A stretch of DNA of 64,000 nucleotides, taken from Nitrospira japonica (GTDB lineage: Bacteria; Nitrospirota; Thermodesulfovibrionia; UBA6902). The position numbers were made by a program, and so were the translations under genes. The stretch lies in assembly GCA_020723105.1 (NCBI GenBank), contig DYJL01000007.1, positions 36,084 through 100,083 of the forward strand, read 5' to 3'. This document shows positions 26,043 through 35,445 of this stretch, piece by piece (within the stretch, counting starts at the first letter, position 1; each line of letters opens with the position of its first letter). A model generated the notes under the pieces. It was not told the origin of the DNA. It saw nothing but the letters and a program-made list of their open reading frames with translations, and did no database searches.

Positions 26043-28619
26043 ATGACTCTAAGAAAACCTATTCTAAACATAGACCAGGTAAAAAAGGTTCTTCAACCTC
26101 AGTTTGAATATTTAGCCAAAAGTCATGGAGAGATGTTATGGCTTCACTCCTTCTCTGTCTGGTCAATTCTTTCAAAATTGGCTGTAAGAATACCAAGATT
26201 CACAGACCATGAGAGAATGCTTTTGGAAATCTCAGCGCTCATACATGATATTGGCAAGATGAGAACAGAAAGCCAAAAAGTATTAACTGGTGAAAGACAG
26301 GGTAAGTTAAAACATACAGCCACCAAGGAAGAAATAAGGCAATATCTTTTACCGTTCATTTCTAACGGCCTGTTTAACCTTGATAGCGAAGGGATTGATC
26401 AAATATGGGAGTTTGTACTGCATCATCACATTTCTGAAGAGCAGCAAAAGGAAGCTCAGACGCCAGCCTATGGCATTTATGCGGAAGTAGTTCGTTATGC
26501 GGACTGGCTTTCATCAATGGAACGGCTGGATATGGCAACAATCAGACAGATACAGAATGGGCTTGAAGGAATCTGTAAACTAACAACATTTAGTGTCGGG
26601 AGATACCCCTCGCCAACCACATATCACCTTTTACATGAAGCCACAGAAAAATATCGCACACATGGATGGGAGATTCTCACCATTCTTGATGACGGGGTAT
26701 TATTTATTGGTGACACATCGTCTATACCGCCAAACAAAAAAGAGATAGCTGATAGTTTTGCGAATCAACTGATAGAGAAATCTTTTGAAGGTGTTTCAAT
26801 TCAAAACAAGTATATGCGCTATGAAATTCTCTCTGGCAAGGCGAAAGATGATCCTTATAGATTTTTGCAGTCAAAAAAAGATTTCTACAACGATAAGCTT
26901 GGAGATATAGACACGGGTCCTGTTTTGTTTTTCAGGACATTGATGGATCTTTATAAGAATTCTGGTAAGCTGACTGCTCGTAGAAAAGAACAGTTACCGC
27001 TTCTTGATATCCTGAGCAAAGCTGGTGGGACAAATGGTATTACACAAGCCAAACAAAAATGGAATGAAAGACAAACTTATGAGAGGAATAAACAATGGGC
27101 GTCTACAAATGCCTTAATAGCTGATATTTTTAACAATGTGACTCTCGGTGAAGTTTTGAATGATATAGATTCTGACAGTGAGAAACATTTTAAAGACATG
27201 TCTTTCCAAGATTTATTTGATGTGCTTTTACAGACTGCAAAGCAGTGGTCTCCTAATAGTGAAGGGGCTGCTTCAGAAGAAAGTATTGCAAATATTATTT
27301 CTATGGAAGAAGAAACTGATTTTGAAAAGCTTGCAAAGGATGTCTTTGAAAGGTATAAGAATTACAAACGTTCAAGAAAACCTGCTAATGCTTTATGCGA
27401 GCAATGCGGATTTCCAGTGCCGTCTGAAGCAACTGCTTCCTTGAACTTTCCTAAATATAGCGGTTTTACGCAAGTTAATCCAAAGCCAGAATCAGATGCT
27501 CCACGGATTGTGTGTCCTTTGTGTATTTTTGATGCTTCGCAGACAAGAAAAAATTTACAACGCGGTAAATCACAAGTTTATGTAAGAGCGGTCTCAAGGA
27601 TTCCTGAGTTATGGCAACTTTATGATGATCTGAGAACTCGTATTGACCGCTTACGCCAGTCTTTGACCAATGTAAGAGAAATAAAGGAACTATCTAAAAC
27701 GGAATTTGCCAATTTGCCATTGCCGCCACATTTTATGATACCAATTCAAAACAAGTACAAGGAAACCATTACGGAAATTCCTCTGCATACAGAACGCGGT
27801 ACTTTGTTCCCTATAGAAAGAGTTAGTAATGATGCAAGTCCTAAAGACCTTCGGGCAAAATATCTTGCGTTTTATGCCTTGCTCAATATGATGGGCTTAG
27901 AAGTTCACATGGGATTGGAAGAACAGGAAGGGCTTTTTGGAGAGAAGATTTTTGAGCGACGTCAAAGAGATTGGCAAACTTTATATTACGAAGGGCTGGT
28001 CACAGTAATTCTTGCAGGGGCAATTGACAAGAACAATAAATACATTTTTGCCCAAGATTTATTAGCAAAAAGTCCTTCTGTTGTTTTATCTAAACTTGAA
28101 GACGCAAAGATAAAAAAAGTACTTCTTGAAAAGGTAATAGTATTTTTAATCCGAGCAAATCTGACAATAGCTGAAAGAAAAGGGGGTGTATGGACAATGA
28201 AAGAGATATTAAGGGATGCGGCATTTTTCGCTGAATGGGTCCCAAAGTTTTTTTGGAGCTCAAAAGATTATGATTCGTGGCGCACAGGAGGCTCAAAGTA
28301 TGTTGTTACAAAGCCTATTGATAGGGTTTTGAATGCATTGTTGCAAGGCGACGATTTTGAAGAAGCTTTTGCCAAATTCCTTTCCGGGCTTAAAGGGGAT
28401 ATTAGCGGAGACAAGACAAAGGGAACAGGGGCAACAGTTGATGTAAAAGATCTTGAAGTATTTGCAATCGAGGCGAGGAAGATTTTCCATCGCTATGCCG
28501 AGTTGAGAAATATTAACATAACCAAATTTATTCAGGCAAAGAATGGACTTCGTTCTGCCACATATATTGTAAAAAGGTACGAAAACTTAAAGGAGGTAAT
28601 AAAAAATGAAACTGCTTGA
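26043..28619 (+). CDS. cas10d: Type I-D large subunit Cas10d with HD nuclease domain
   Basis: 858 aa from ATG 26043; a TTG 7 codons upstream is also in frame. The N-terminal HD domain has LHSFSVWS, HDIGKM (His68-Asp69) and HHHISEE, the metal-dependent nuclease. ADWLSSMER and downstream stretches belong to the Cas10 fold, but I see no GGDD cyclase motif. A zinc site is formed by CEQC (452-455) and CPLC (491-494). In type I-D this is the Cascade large subunit carrying the DNA-cutting HD domain. Its 3' end overlaps csc2 by 14 bases. Confidence 0.88.
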   Translation: MTLRKPILNIDQVKKVLQPQFEYLAKSHGEMLWLHSFSVWSILSKLAVRIPRFTDHERMLLEISALIHDIGKMRTESQKVLTGERQGKLKHTATKEEIRQYLLPFISNGLFNLDSEGIDQIWEFVLHHHISEEQQKEAQTPAYGIYAEVVRYADWLSSMERLDMATIRQIQNGLEGICKLTTFSVGRYPSPTTYHLLHEATEKYRTHGWEILTILDDGVLFIGDTSSIPPNKKEIADSFANQLIEKSFEGVSIQNKYMRYEILSGKAKDDPYRFLQSKKDFYNDKLGDIDTGPVLFFRTLMDLYKNSGKLTARRKEQLPLLDILSKAGGTNGITQAKQKWNERQTYERNKQWASTNALIADIFNNVTLGEVLNDIDSDSEKHFKDMSFQDLFDVLLQTAKQWSPNSEGAASEESIANIISMEEETDFEKLAKDVFERYKNYKRSRKPANALCEQCGFPVPSEATASLNFPKYSGFTQVNPKPESDAPRIVCPLCIFDASQTRKNLQRGKSQVYVRAVSRIPELWQLYDDLRTRIDRLRQSLTNVREIKELSKTEFANLPLPPHFMIPIQNKYKETITEIPLHTERGTLFPIERVSNDASPKDLRAKYLAFYALLNMMGLEVHMGLEEQEGLFGEKIFERRQRDWQTLYYEGLVTVILAGAIDKNNKYIFAQDLLAKSPSVVLSKLEDAKIKKVLLEKVIVFLIRANLTIAERKGGVWTMKEILRDAAFFAEWVPKFFWSSKDYDSWRTGGSKYVVTKPIDRVLNALLQGDDFEEAFAKFLSGLKGDISGDKTKGTGATVDVKDLEVFAIEARKIFHRYAELRNINITKFIQAKNGLRSATYIVKRYENLKEVIKNETA

Positions 28620-29415
28620 CCAACCGACACTGCTGTCAACAGGTGTTTATCTTCAGATACCTATAAGGATTACATTGCTGGATGAGGCAATTATCCGTAG
28701 CAATGAGCCTGAAGAGGTCTTAACCTTTAAATACAAAGACATGGGTAATCGTTTTATTATTCCATGGCGTAAGATTAAGGGAAAACTTCGCCGCCTTGTT
28801 TTGGAAAAACAGAGAGGTTTGGCTATTGAACCTCAATGTGCTTTAAAAGATGACTTGTGCATGAAATGTCCTACGTGTTTTCTCTTTGGTGGTACTGGGG
28901 AAACGAGTTCGGCAAATGCTCAATATAACATCCTTTCTCGTATTTATGGCGAGACCTTCATATCTGAAGGCGAGGTCGGGGATATAACTCCATATACGGC
29001 AAATGCAATAAACGAGAAACATCAAGATACTTTATCAAGAGATAAAACGGGCAAACCTACAGGATCGGGAGCATTATTGAGCATTCTGACAGTACCTAAA
29101 GAAACCGTATTTCGTGGTGTTGTTACACTGAAAGACCCAACCCCTGTAATGGTTTCTATTTTGACTGACAATATTAACAGGCTGTCCAGAATAGGAGCAA
29201 GAAGCGTTGAATGGGGCAGAGTGCGGACAGAGATTGAGGGTTATTATCTTTCAGATAGGGAAGCTTTGAGTATTTATTTAACTCTTTCAAATGTAACACA
29301 ACCAGCCTTAACGGGTTTACCAACAGAACAAACCATACCACCAGTTGATAATGCATATGGAACATTAAATGAACAGGTAAAAGGATTGATCAATTCACTT
29401 GCCGGAGGAAGTTGA
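28606..29415 (+). CDS. csc2: Type I-D Cascade backbone Csc2 (Cas7 family)
   Basis: 269 aa, shorter than the Csc2 proteins I know (about 330). AAAGGAGG precedes the ATG. A cysteine cluster C85xxC88xxC91 in CMKCPTCFLFGGTG and the late SRIGARSVEWGRVRTEIEGY are Cas7-like features of type I-D. Several copies line the crRNA in the complex. Its stop overlaps the csc1 ATG by one base. Subtype rests on gene order with Cas10d and Csc1; a profile search would settle it. Confidence 0.82.
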   Translation: MKLLDQPTLLSTGVYLQIPIRITLLDEAIIRSNEPEEVLTFKYKDMGNRFIIPWRKIKGKLRRLVLEKQRGLAIEPQCALKDDLCMKCPTCFLFGGTGETSSANAQYNILSRIYGETFISEGEVGDITPYTANAINEKHQDTLSRDKTGKPTGSGALLSILTVPKETVFRGVVTLKDPTPVMVSILTDNINRLSRIGARSVEWGRVRTEIEGYYLSDREALSIYLTLSNVTQPALTGLPTEQTIPPVDNAYGTLNEQVKGLINSLAGGS

Positions 29416-30158
29416 TGAACCTGTATTCGTATAACATTAAGATCATTGACCCTCTTTTCTATGCGCGAGAAGGAATAAGCGGAGCGTTTACGCCGCCTTA
29501 TATTCATGCAACTGCTCTTAATCATGCGGTGACATGGGCAATGGGAAAGAGCCGACAGGATCAGCCATATTTCATGACGGAAGGGAATGGGGGTAAAAAC
29601 AATCCGCGTTACGAAAATTCATTGATAGATGAAGATTTTTATTTAACGCCCGCCCGATTAAGCGGCACGCCGAATTATTACACAGAAGTAGTAAAAGGAG
29701 ATGGTGATAAAACTATTCAGGTTGGATATGGTGCTGCAAAAATAAATGATATCCCCGTTGGAAGAAATGAGGTATTGAAAGCTTATCGCATATATTCAAT
29801 AGCTCCAGAGTCTGTTTTTGAAGGTTATCTACATTCAAACATAGATGCTGATCAGTTACCAAGATTAATTAGGCTGGGGAGTTTTAGAGGTTTAGCTTTC
29901 CTTGAAATTAACGGACCTTTGAAAGTAATAGGGAAAGAAAAACAAAAATATTGTGACCATCCAGTAGACCCACTTGTGAGTAAAGTTCTTAGAGGAACAC
30001 CTGTCCCTATGCTTCCATATCCAGTTGTGGATCAAGCAATGGTAGATGATGTTTTGGAGATTAGGAAATTTGGACAGCGGATGTTTCTTGCGTCCGTGCC
30101 GATTGCCGACACTACAGATGTCGAACCTATTAGAAATAGTCCATCAATTATTGTATAG
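29415..30158 (+). CDS. csc1: Type I-D Cascade subunit Csc1 (Cas5 family)
   Basis: 247 aa. The ATG overlaps the csc2 stop (TGATG) with GGAGG 6 bases upstream; a TTG one codon earlier is less likely. N-terminal YNIKIIDPLFYAREG followed by PYIHATALNHAVTWAMG matches the Csc1 opening, where the ATALNHA helix is the recognisable part. Cas5-family proteins cap the 5' handle of the crRNA. Encoded between csc2 and cas6 with 3-base spacing. Confidence 0.82.
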   Translation: MNLYSYNIKIIDPLFYAREGISGAFTPPYIHATALNHAVTWAMGKSRQDQPYFMTEGNGGKNNPRYENSLIDEDFYLTPARLSGTPNYYTEVVKGDGDKTIQVGYGAAKINDIPVGRNEVLKAYRIYSIAPESVFEGYLHSNIDADQLPRLIRLGSFRGLAFLEINGPLKVIGKEKQKYCDHPVDPLVSKVLRGTPVPMLPYPVVDQAMVDDVLEIRKFGQRMFLASVPIADTTDVEPIRNSPSIIV

Positions 30159-30161
30159 ATC

Positions 30162-30830
30162 ATGAAACTCAGAAGCTATCAACTCATATTGAAAACAGAT
30201 AGACCTTTAAATACTTATGCATTCAGCTTGCGGGGATTTATCGGGAAGCAGTTTCCACAAATAGAACTATTACATAATCATTCAACTGACAACACATTTA
30301 TATATGTATTCCCTCGAGTTCAATATCACATACTGAATGGATATGCCATGATTATTGGTATCGAAGAGGGGGTTGATGCAGTGAAGCTCATAGAATCTTC
30401 TTTGTACCAGCTGTCACTGCATAGGGAAGTTTATAAAGTTATTGAAAAAGATGGTATAGAAATTGAAATCAACTACGGAGTAGTAGCAAGACATCAAGAT
30501 TACTCCTTCCTCACCCCCTGGCTCGCCCTCAACGAAAAAAACTACGATAAATACCAGCGACTTGGGAGTTGGGCGAAGAAGATAGAGATGCTTGAAAAAG
30601 TTCTCATCGGCAATATCATCTCAATGTCAAAAAGTCTTGGCTATACAGTGCCTGAGCCGATTAAGGTAGATATTAAAAATATGAAAGAAATCCAAACCAA
30701 ACTCAAAGGCACTCCCATGCTCGGCTTCCTCGGCACATTCTCTGTCAATTTTGAAATTCCGGATTACTGGGGCATCGGCAAGTCGGTATCGAGGGGATTT
30801 GGGACGGTGATAAAACAGACAAACAGATGA
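30162..30830 (+). CDS. cas6: CRISPR repeat endoribonuclease Cas6
   Basis: 222 aa. Cas6 pattern: LRGFIGKQFPQIELLHNHS near residues 23-41 with His residues that may act in cleavage, then YVFPRVQYHILNGYAMIIGI, and the C-terminal glycine-rich loop IGKSVSRGFGTV. It processes the array transcript into crRNAs. The last four residues (QTNR) and stop come from the CAGAC tract beginning at 30815, so the natural stop may have been replaced. Confidence 0.87.
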   Translation: MKLRSYQLILKTDRPLNTYAFSLRGFIGKQFPQIELLHNHSTDNTFIYVFPRVQYHILNGYAMIIGIEEGVDAVKLIESSLYQLSLHREVYKVIEKDGIEIEINYGVVARHQDYSFLTPWLALNEKNYDKYQRLGSWAKKIEMLEKVLIGNIISMSKSLGYTVPEPIKVDIKNMKEIQTKLKGTPMLGFLGTFSVNFEIPDYWGIGKSVSRGFGTVIKQTNR

Positions 30831-30880
30831 CAGACAAACAGAGCACAGACGAACAGAGGAAAGACGAACAGAGGAAAGAA
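30815..30880. repeat. CAGAC-rich tract E
   Basis: Left-arm sense only: AACAGACAAACAGATGACAGAC and similar 7-8 base units, ending in CGAACAGAGGAAAGAAGG. It supplies the cas6 stop codon. No matching GTCTG arm follows directly. Confidence 0.85.
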
Positions 30881-30907
30881 GGCTCGTGAATCGGTAGAGG
30901 AGACATT

Positions 30908-31198
30908 ATGACAGAAACACATTTGGCTGTTTTTAAAGGTAAAAAGATCAGGCGGACATTATATAAAAATGAATGGTGGTTTTCTGTGTCTGATATCTGT
31001 TATGTGCTGACGGAAAGCTCCGATGCAGGGGCTTACTGGAGAAAATTGAAACAAAGACTCAGAGATGAAGGAAGTGAAGTCGTGACATTTTGTCACGGGT
31101 TGAAGTTGACAGCCCCTGACTTTCAGACGACAGACAGAAGACGAACAGACAACAGACAAACAGACTACAGACGCACAGACAACAGAATACAGACTTAA
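30908..31198 (+). pseudogene. Bro-N antirepressor-like fragment cut by CAGAC tract
   Basis: The first 70 or so residues (LAVFKGKKIRRTLYKNEWWF, SVSDICYVLTES, YWRKLKQRL, HGLKLTAPD) are the N-terminal half of a Bro-N/phage antirepressor-type domain. After LTAPD the reading frame enters tract F and encodes repetitive TDRRRTDNRQTDYRRTDNR. The usual second half of the domain and the C-terminal region are missing. It lies between cas6 and cas1, so the interference and adaptation genes have been separated. Probably inactive. Confidence 0.8.
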
Positions 31199-31200
31199 AG
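31124..31200. repeat. CAGAC-rich tract F (left arm around S23 gene)
   Basis: 77 bases of left-arm units (CAGACGACAGACAGAAGACG, CAGACAACAGAATACAGACTT and so on). It ends 15 bases before the four-helix-bundle gene. The 77-base tract G downstream of that gene holds the reverse-complement units. Confidence 0.85.
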
Positions 31201-31215
31201 CAAACGGGCAATAGA

Positions 31216-31641
31216 ATGAACAAACATAATTTCAGAAAATTGAAAATATATCAAAGGGCAATTGAGTTTGCAGTAGAGATTTATAAGCTTAGCAGGACAT
31301 TCCCTAAGGAAGAATTATATGGTTTGACGAGTCAGATAAGGCGGGCGGTAACCTCTATTTCTCTTAATATTGCCGAGGGTAGTGGTAATGATTCTGAGAA
31401 GGAGTTTAAAAGGTTTCTTGAGATTGCGTTGAGGTCGGCTTATGAAGTAATGGCTTGCCTTGAAATAGCTTTAAGATTAAATTATTGTGATAGAAAGGAA
31501 TTTGACAGATTAATTACAGAAGCAGATGAAATCGCAGCCATGATTATTGGTTTTGCTCAGCGCCTTAAGTCTGATAGTCTCAGGTCTGAGTGTCTTAAGT
31601 CTGATAGTCTTAAGTCTGATAGTCTGTCGTCTGTCGTCTGA
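31216..31641 (+). CDS. Four-helix-bundle protein (23S rRNA intervening-sequence/S23 family), copy 1
   Basis: 141 aa. Family signatures: FRKLKIYQRAIEFAVEIYKL, FPKEELYGLTSQIRRA, SISLNIAEGS and FLEIALRSAYEVMACLEIAL. The same family is encoded by intervening sequences inside 23S rRNA genes of some bacteria, and forms small ring-like helical bundles of unknown function. The last 20 residues (SDSLRSECLKSDSLKSDSL) are encoded by the GTCTG tract G, so the domain proper ends near residue 118. It lies between cas6 and cas1, flanked by inverted tracts F and G. Confidence 0.88.
   Translation: MNKHNFRKLKIYQRAIEFAVEIYKLSRTFPKEELYGLTSQIRRAVTSISLNIAEGSGNDSEKEFKRFLEIALRSAYEVMACLEIALRLNYCDRKEFDRLITEADEIAAMIIGFAQRLKSDSLRSECLKSDSLKSDSLSSVV
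31564..31640. repeat. GTCTG-rich tract G (right arm around S23 gene)
   Basis: 77 bases with AAGTCTGATAGTCT units and a GTCTGTCGTCTG end, complementary in unit and order to tract F. It encodes the S23 C-terminus and stops 5 bases before the cas1 ATG. Confidence 0.85.
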
Positions 31642-31645
31642 AAAT

Positions 31646-32611
31646 ATGCAGTTAGTAATAAACACATACGGCTCATACCTAAGGAAACAGGGAGACTGTT
31701 TTCTCGTGAAGAACGAAGATAAGGTCTTTGAGGTCTCCGTCCGCAAGGTGGACAGCATCATGATTACCACAAGCGCCTATCTTTCAACGGACGCCTTGAA
31801 GTTCGCCATTGAAAACAACATTGACGTCATATTCCTTGATGAATTCGGCGATCCCTATGGCAGGGTTTGGCATTCAAAGCTTGGAAGCACCGTTTTGATA
31901 AGAAGGAAACAGCTTGAGATCAGCGCAACTGAAGAAGGGCTGGAGCTTGCAAAGGAATGGATCATAAAAAAGGTAGAGAATCAAACTGATTTTTTAGGCA
32001 GACTAAAAAGGCCGAGGGAAGACAAAGCGGAGAAGCTTGAGGAATCTATTAAGGTACTTACAGAAATAACGCAAAAACTTACCGCACTTTCAGGAACGAT
32101 TGATGATAGGCGAGGGACAATTATGGGACTTGAAGGCTCGGCGGGAAGGATTTATTTTGATGCGCTTAATTATGTCATGCCCGAGAGATTCAAATTTGAA
32201 GGCAGGAGCAGAAACCCTGCCAAAGACGAATTCAATGCATTATTGAACTACGGTTACGGTGTGCTTTATTCTCTCGTTGAGAAGGCATGTATTATTGCAG
32301 GGCTGGACCCGTATATCGGCTTTGTTCATACAGACAACTACAATAAGAAATCACTCGTTTTTGATCTTATTGAAATGTTCAGGATATTTTCAGAGGAGAC
32401 AGTTGTCTATCTCTTCAGCGGCAGAAAGATCAAGGTTGAATATTTTGATGAAATAAAAGGCGGGCTTACTCTAAACAAAGAAGGCAAAGCGGTTTTGATT
32501 GAAGATTTAAATAAAACATTGGATGAATCTGTGAGATACAAGGGCAGGAATATTCAGAAAAGAAATATCATTCAATTTGAATGCCACAGTATAGCGAATG
32601 GGTTGATCAGA

Positions 32612-32614
<3 letters not shown>
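31646..32614 (+). CDS. cas1: CRISPR integrase Cas1
   Basis: 322 aa from ATG 31646. The open frame extends 33 codons upstream only into tract G, so that part is not native. Start matches the Cas1 opening MQLVINTYGSYLRK. Catalytic metal ligands are present: E163 in MGLEGSAGRIYF, H228 in GFVHTDN and D240/E243 in FDLIE. With Cas2 it integrates new spacers at the leader end. The 3' end runs into tract H. Confidence 0.95.
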
Positions 32615-33052
<438 letters not shown>

Positions 33053-33055
<3 letters not shown>

Positions 33056-33314
33056 CAGACAACAGACGAACAGATGACAGACATACAGAAAACAGACAAA
33101 CAGATGACAGACAACAGACACGCAGACATTCAGAGAACAGACAACAGACAAACAGAAGACAGACAAGAGACGATAGACAATGGTCTGACGTCTGAGAGTC
33201 TGCTGTCTGGCAGTCTTCCATCTTACAGTCTGCCGTCTGACCGTCTGTCCTCTGAAAGTCTGCCGTCTGACCGTCTGTCCTCTGAAAGTCTGCCGTCTGA
33301 CAGTCTGTCGTCTG
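33053..33314. repeat. CAGAC/GTCTG inverted-repeat tract I, includes a 30-bp tandem repeat
   Basis: Left arm 33053-33180 of CAGAC units, right arm 33182-33314 of GTCTG units. Inside the right arm an exact 30-base unit occurs at 33227-33256 and 33257-33286, with a 14-base third start at 33287. The whole tract is in frame with cas4 and would encode its N-terminus if the ATG at 33074 is used. Confidence 0.9.
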
Positions 33315-33889
33315 TTTATGTTACTGCTTCCATTCTTCTTGAGTATCTTTTCTGCCCCCGTTTTATTTATTTCATGAATTGCCTTTGCATTGACCAGAAT
33401 GAAGATAAGAGATACAAAGTTTTAAAAGGCAGAGAGGTTCACGATGGCAAAGAACGGACTAATATCGATTATCTCAGAAAGAGGATTGGCTGTGTGGACA
33501 AAGAGATAGGCGGTTATATGGCATCTGAAAAATATCATATTAAAGGTATAGTTGATGAGGTATTAACTTTGTCTGATAACACAATGGCGCCTCTTGATTA
33601 CAAATATGCTGAATATAAAGATACAGTTTTTAGAACTCAGCGATACCAGTCGGTCTTTTATGGATTACTGATAAAAGAGAATTACGGCAAAGAGGTTAAC
33701 AGAGGATTTATCTGTTATATAAGAAGTAAAAATTTATTAAAAGAGATTCAGATAACGGACACGGACTTTATTGAATTGCAGGCAATGATCGCAGAAATTA
33801 TTGACATCACGCAGAAATGCTATTATCCTAAGGGAACAAAATTTAAAACCCAGTGCATTGATTGTTGTTACAGGAATATCTGCGTATAG
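33074..33889 (+). CDS. cas4: CRISPR exonuclease Cas4 with repeat-encoded N-terminal extension
   Basis: 271 aa as read. The Cas4 domain starts near residue 82 (VYVTASILLEYLFCPRFIYF) and is complete: iron-sulfur cysteines C94 and C261, C264, C270; GREVHDG; nuclease core GIVDEV and PLDYKYAE. Cas4 trims and orients new spacers. Residues 1-81 come from tract I and contain the 10-residue unit SLPSDRLSSE twice. No ATG, GTG or TTG lies in frame close to the domain, so translation seems to need the repeat-derived ATGs at 33074 or 33104, or a rare start. The native start appears to have been replaced. Confidence 0.9.
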   Translation: MTDIQKTDKQMTDNRHADIQRTDNRQTEDRQETIDNGLTSESLLSGSLPSYSLPSDRLSSESLPSDRLSSESLPSDSLSSVYVTASILLEYLFCPRFIYFMNCLCIDQNEDKRYKVLKGREVHDGKERTNIDYLRKRIGCVDKEIGGYMASEKYHIKGIVDEVLTLSDNTMAPLDYKYAEYKDTVFRTQRYQSVFYGLLIKENYGKEVNRGFICYIRSKNLLKEIQITDTDFIELQAMIAEIIDITQKCYYPKGTKFKTQCIDCCYRNICV

Positions 33890-33916
33890 GTCTTTGATAA
33901 TAGAAACACTGTGTAT

Positions 33917-33986
33917 GTGAAAGTGTATGTGCATGTGAAAGTAATTGCCTTAACTTTTTTTCATTCACATCCACTTGCACTTTCAC
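33917..33986. other. Long hairpin between cas4 and CRISPR leader
   Basis: Arms 33917-33939 (GTGAAAGTGTATGTGCATGTG...) and 33964-33986 (reverse complement) pair over 23 bases with 3 mismatches and a 24-base loop containing a T7 run. It uses a GTGAAAGTG-type unit rather than CAGAC but has the same arm architecture. It could act as a terminator for the cas transcript or be another hairpin element. Confidence 0.75.
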
Positions 33987-34187
33987 TGTCTTGTGGGAAT
34001 TTATAGCAAAAAATGTACATCAGCGGTAAAAGTCATTGAGACAGAAAGGTTTTCACTGCATGATTTTATGTAAAAGACTTTAAAAATGTTCATATTTAGA
34101 GATAACATGGTATGGATTTTAGTAAAAATAGACGTTTCTAAAATTACATTTGAGCGTTTTTATTCAAGACCTTCAAGGCAAATTGCT
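33987..34187 (+). promoter_or_regulatory. Putative CRISPR leader
   Basis: About 200 AT-rich bases without an ORF, directly upstream of the first repeat and on the cas side. The repeats end in GATTGAAAC on the plus strand, which places the leader on this side. I cannot point to a convincing promoter. Confidence 0.7.
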
Positions 34188-35320
34188 CTCATAGAGGCTC
34201 TTCCAATAAAACAAGGATTGAAACTTAAAAAATATAAATAAAACACTGTTTAAGTGAGACTCATAGAGGCTCTTCCAATAAAACAAGGATTGAAACTCAA
34301 TGCCAGGTAGGGAGCGAAGTCTAAAAGAAACGCTCATAGAGGCTCTTCCAATAAAACAAGGATTGAAACACCTTAAATAATCTACGGAAAAAGTTTAACC
34401 TTCCCCCTCATAGAGGCTCTTCCAATAAAACAAGGATTGAAACTAAAATATTGTTAACAATTTGATAGCGTTCATATGTTCTCATAGAGGCTCTTCCAAT
34501 AAAACAAGGATTGAAACTTGTCAAGCTGGAACTGAATCAGCTCTGCACTGACTCATAGAGGCTCTTCCAATAAAACAAGGATTGAAACCTGTAACGTGTG
34601 CCTTCTTCTTTGTCATACTGCGAGCTCATAGAGGCTCTTCCAATAAAACAAGGATTGAAACTGCGAATGCTTTGATGGTAGGTACAATCGTGCTGTATTC
34701 TCATAGAGGCTCTTCCAATAAAACAAGGATTGAAACCTCCGATGAGCCCGGTATTAACTGCAATGCTCCAAGCTCATAGAGGCTCTTCCAATAAAACAAG
34801 GATTGAAACCAGCCACAAAGTTCCTGCGCATGTCCGGATTACAGCCTCATAGAGGCTCTTCCAATAAAACAAGGATTGAAACAATCCCCTACTACCCTCA
34901 GATTTAAAGAGCCTGATGTCTCATAGAGGCTCTTCCAATAAAACAAGGATTGAAACTAATTTTCACTGAACCATGCCCAATAAATACCGGTAGCTCATAG
35001 AGGCTCTTCCAATAAAACAAGGATTGAAACACGTTAGATAAGTCCTCTACGTCCTCTTTGTCCTACTCATAGAGGCTCTTCCAATAAAACAAGGATTGAA
35101 ACCAGAGGCAGGCTGCAGGATCATAGCCACCGACCTTGCTCATAGAGGCTCTTCCAATAAAACAAGGATTGAAACTTGACGACACGCATGCCGGCAACAT
35201 TGTTATCACCCTCATAGAGGCTCTTCCAATAAAACAAGGATTGAAACAAGTTCATACCATTTGCGTAAAGTCCTTGAATTTCCCTCATAGAGGCTCTTCC
35301 AATAAAACAAGGATTGAAAC
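34188..35320 (+). CRISPR. CRISPR array, 16 repeats of 37 bp and 15 spacers
   Basis: The repeat begins CTCATAGAGGCTCTTCCAAT and ends AAAACAAGGATTGAAAC (37 bases). Repeat starts: 34188, 34260, 34333, 34407, 34481, 34552, 34625, 34700, 34773, 34846, 34920, 34994, 35066, 35139, 35211, 35284. Spacers are 34-38 bases. All 16 copies read identical, including the distal one. The GATTGAAAC end is typical of repeats cut by Cas6 to leave an 8-nt 5' handle. The array has the same orientation as the type I-D cas genes, and serves them by position. Confidence 0.99.
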
Positions 35321-35445
35321 GCAATAGTGGCTTTCGAAAAAAATAAAACCTTTTCCTAACAAATCGCTATAATGTGTTAAAATAATCCCCTGAAAAAGAA
35401 CATGATTATATATTTATGACTGAGCTGGCGAAAAGGGGTTAACAT

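Noticed and set aside
26043..28619. Type III Cas10 with cyclic oligoadenylate signalling
   Set aside because: No GGDD motif, no CARF effector genes nearby, and Csc1/Csc2 plus Cas3 fit type I-D.
31216..31641. Diversity-generating retroelement Avd protein
   Set aside because: Avd is also a four-helix bundle, but there is no reverse transcriptase or template/variable repeat in the window, and the sequence fits the S23 branch.
31547..31645. 33-codon N-terminal extension of Cas1
   Set aside because: The codons lie in GTCTG repeat and the S23 gene; the family start is the ATG at 31646.
34582..34779. Open frames within the CRISPR array (also 35121-35327)
   Set aside because: They are translations of repeats and spacers.
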